NCBI GenBank assembly: GCA_946481035.1
Contig: CAMLNK010000267.1
Location: 1-6,154 of the forward strand
DNA: 6,154 nt
Reading direction: 5' to 3'
Origin: an uncultured Dyadobacter sp.
GTDB taxonomy: Bacteria > Bacteroidota > Bacteroidia > Cytophagales > Spirosomataceae
Positions 4,341 to 6,154 of the stretch are shown here, piece after piece (position 1 is the first letter of the stretch; every line of letters begins with the position of its first letter). The notes under the pieces are model-generated. The model worked only from the letters and a program-made list of their open reading frames with translations. It was not told the origin of the DNA and did not search any database. The position numbers and the translations under genes are program-made.

Positions 4341-6154
4341 CTATTCTAATATGCTTTCCGGCTGGTGGACATTCCAGACGACTTCTCCATTGCTATCTGT
4401 ACTGAGATCGATCATCGATCCTTTTCCGGCCTGTCCGGAGATGATCATCCGGCTCACCGGCCGCCGGAGCAGGTTGCGGATCACGCCTTTGAGCGGCCTC
4501 ACGCCATATCTTGGTGTAAAACCCTGCATAGCAATGCTTTTTCGTGCTTCGGGGCTGAGGTTGAGGCTGATACCCTGTTTGTCGAGCAGGTCTGTAAGGC
4601 TGCGCAGATGGATATCGAATATTTTAACCACATTATCCTCTGAAATCGGTGCGAAAGGGACGATTTCGGTCAGCCGGGCCAGGAACTCCGGCCGGAAATA
4701 TTTAGCCATGATCTCCATCAGGTCCGCCGACTGTGGAATGCCGCCTTTGCCAAACTCCTGAATAATATGCTCCTGCCCGATGTTGGAAGTAAAGAGGATT
4801 ACCGCATTGGAAAAATCACCTTCTTTACCGAGCCTGTCGTGCAGCTTACCCTCATCCAGAATTTGGAGGAAAAGGTCGAAAACAGAGGGGTGCGCTTTTT
4901 CTATTTCATCAAAAAGAACCACTGAATAGGGTTTCTGGCGGATTTTGTTCACGAGCAACCCGCCTTCTTCATAACCCACATACCCCGGAGGCGCGCCGTA
5001 AAGCAATGCTGCCGAATGCTCTTCCTTGAATTCCGACATATCGAACCGGATCAGAAACGATTCGTCGTTGAAAAGAAAATCCGCCAGCGCCTTCGCGATT
5101 TCGGTTTTACCGGTTCCGGTGGGCCCGAGCAGGAAGAACGAGCCAATGGGCTGCCCTGCCTTGATGAGGCCCGAGCGCGATTCGAGGATCGCCTCGCTAA
5201 GCGCTTTCACCGCCTGGTCCTGGCCCACCACTCTTTTTTTCAAAACCTCATCTATTCCCAGCAGCTTGTCACGTTCGGAGCTTTGGAGCTTGCCGAGCGG
5301 TATGCCGGTTTTGTGGGAAATAATGGCGGCTATATCGTTTTTACCAATCGAATCGGAGCGCCGGGTAGCCAGGTCGCGCAATGCCGACAGTTTGGTATTT
5401 AATTGATTATGAATGCCCTCGGATGTGTCAAGATCGGTGTCGTCGTTTGCGTCCAGCTGGCCTGTAAGCAAGGGGCTGAGCCGGTTAGGCAGCTGCCGGG
5501 CGAACCATTTCAGCTCGTGGAGCCTTTCAGCCTCGTCCACAGCCATCAATGTTTCGAGATCTGTCTGTAATGTAGCCAATTCATTTTCAGAGACTTCATC
5601 CATGAGTCGCATGGCTGCCATTGTCCGGTCGAGCAGGTCGAGCGCCACGTCAGGCAGGCGCCGGTCTTTGACATACCTTTTGGCGAGTTTGACGGCCTCG
5701 GCCGCGGTGCCCTCGGAAACTTTCAGGCCGTGGTGCGCTTCGTAAACCGGCAGCATATGCTCGATCATGCGCGTTGCGGTGGCTTCGTCGGGTTCTTCCA
5801 CATGCAGTACTTCAAACCGCCGGGAGAATGCTTCGTCTTTTTCAATGTATTTTCTGTATTCTTCGGGTGTGGTGGCGCCTATTAATGTGAGTTCGCCGCG
5901 TGCCAGTTCCGGTTTGAGCAATTGGGCAACTCCCGCGCCGATCGAACCTTTCGGGTCGAGCAGCATGTGGATTTCGTCGATAAACAGAATGGCCTTATCA
6001 AATCCCTTCAATTCATTTAAAATACCTTTCAGCCGTTCTTCGATCTCGCCTTTGTAGGAGGCCCCGGCCACGAGCGCACCGGTGTCCAGTTCAAGCAAAC
6101 GGGCATTTTGCAGCAATTGCGGCACTTTTTTCTCTGCAATGAGTTTGGAAAAAC
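4341..6154 (-). CDS. tssH: ClpB/ClpV-family AAA+ unfoldase, probable type VI secretion ATPase TssH (5' partial)
   Basis: A hexameric two-ring ATPase. ClpV/TssH proteins pull apart contracted secretion sheaths in the cytoplasm, while ClpB disaggregates proteins. The frame stays open to position 6154, so the N-terminal domain and first Walker A lie outside; a GTG at 6125 is internal. Counting from that GTG, ring 1 has pore loop YKG (24-26), Walker B ILFIDE (46-51), sensor GATT (83-86) and arginine fingers SRRF (101-104). Ring 2 has Walker A GPTGTGKT (334-341), pore loop GYVGY (381-385), Walker B VVLFDE (402-407), sensor TSN (446-448), arginine R484 and sensor-2 GVRPL (541-545). The middle region, about 176-262, is clearly shorter than the roughly 120-residue ClpB coiled coil. 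With LLKPELARGEL and RRFEVLHVEEP this favours ClpV. No IGF/IGL ClpP-docking loop is visible after the ring-2 sensor. Family membership is near certain; TssH rather than a ClpB paralogue is likely but unproven without the N-terminus. Confidence 0.85.
   Translation of the reverse strand, partial: FSKLIAEKKVPQLLQNARLLELDTGALVAGASYKGEIEERLKGILNELKGFDKAILFIDEIHMLLDPKGSIGAGVAQLLKPELARGELTLIGATTPEEYRKYIEKDEAFSRRFEVLHVEEPDEATATRMIEHMLPVYEAHHGLKVSEGTAAEAVKLAKRYVKDRRLPDVALDLLDRTMAAMRLMDEVSENELATLQTDLETLMAVDEAERLHELKWFARQLPNRLSPLLTGQLDANDDTDLDTSEGIHNQLNTKLSALRDLATRRSDSIGKNDIAAIISHKTGIPLGKLQSSERDKLLGIDEVLKKRVVGQDQAVKALSEAILESRSGLIKAGQPIGSFFLLGPTGTGKTEIAKALADFLFNDESFLIRFDMSEFKEEHSAALLYGAPPGYVGYEEGGLLVNKIRQKPYSVVLFDEIEKAHPSVFDLFLQILDEGKLHDRLGKEGDFSNAVILFTSNIGQEHIIQEFGKGGIPQSADLMEIMAKYFRPEFLARLTEIVPFAPISEDNVVKIFDIHLRSLTDLLDKQGISLNLSPEARKSIAMQGFTPRYGVRPLKGVIRNLLRRPVSRMIISGQAGKGSMIDLSTDSNGEVVWNVHQPESILE

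Larger units (their letters stand above)
1..6154 (-). other. Probable single operon of six minus-strand genes
   Basis: All six genes point the same way. The gaps are 42, 43, 42, 44 and 4 bases in the order of transcription. No convincing terminator hairpin with a T run and no recognisable Bacteroidota promoter (TTTG about 20 bases before TAnnTTTG) is visible in any gap. The promoter is therefore expected upstream of the ATPase gene, outside the window. None of the starts has a purine-rich Shine-Dalgarno sequence; the leaders are AT-rich or mixed (GAATCGAACA, CTGAAACATT, GATTATTGCC, AGTAAACGAT before ATG). This suits Bacteroidota, where initiation depends little on that signal. Confidence 0.7.

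Noticed and set aside
3047..4349. Plus-strand frames opposite the metallopeptidase and papain-fold genes
   Set aside because: The minus strand encodes recognisable catalytic motifs throughout; the plus-strand translations show no family features.
6123..6125. GTG as a start for the ATPase
   Set aside because: The frame remains open to the window edge and the upstream residues (FSKLIAEKK) continue the ClpB/ClpV alignment, so the gene is simply truncated by the window.
4341..6154. ATPase as a ClpP-partner unfoldase (ClpA/ClpC)
   Set aside because: No IGF/IGL docking loop is visible after the second sensor region, and the C-terminal ring reads as ClpB/ClpV type.

Overview
The window is a single block of six genes, all on the minus strand, so it reads from position 6154 down to position 1. 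Both end genes run off the window. No gene on the plus strand is supported, there is no RNA gene or CRISPR array, and no gap exceeds 44 bases. The organism is most likely a member of the Bacteroidota, perhaps Cytophagales of the Dyadobacter/Spirosoma kind. The reasons are AT-rich starts without Shine-Dalgarno sequences, Bacteroidota-style lipoproteins with fibronectin-III-like repeats ('YGFVWGT', 'YYVRTYARNEGGG', 'FGVCYSSTNNEPTT'), and roughly balanced base composition. The genus is a guess.

In order of transcription: (1) 6154-4341, a two-ring AAA+ unfoldase of the ClpB/ClpV family lacking its N-terminus. Its short middle region and ClpV-like wording around the first ATPase domain suggest TssH, the sheath-recycling ATPase of a type VI secretion system (Bacteroidota type iii) or a related contractile machine. 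(2) 4298-3831, a small leaderless papain-fold protein (NlpC/P60/CHAP-like, closest in my memory to the BBC1/AIM3 cysteine-proteinase-fold domain). (3) 3787-2939, a leaderless zinc metallopeptidase with a complete metzincin site HEFGHTLGLNH. (4, 5) 2896-1751 and 1706-876, two paralogous lipoproteins with one or two fibronectin-III-like domains and a shared C-terminal domain. (6) 871-1, a secreted protein of unknown function, cut by the window edge.

Working model (inference): the first gene belongs to a contractile secretion apparatus, and the next two encode enzymes without Sec signals that could be its cargo. The last three encode exported envelope proteins, which could be accessory surface components or protection against the cargo. 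The window contains no Hcp, VgrG, PAAR, sheath or baseplate gene, so the secretion link rests on the ATPase type and gene order alone. The most interesting points are two unrelated leaderless peptidase folds side by side behind the ATPase, the BBC1/AIM3-type domain as a stand-alone bacterial gene, and the tandem lipoproteins that keep an identical ten-residue block (KNDRQEKKSG) despite synonymous divergence.
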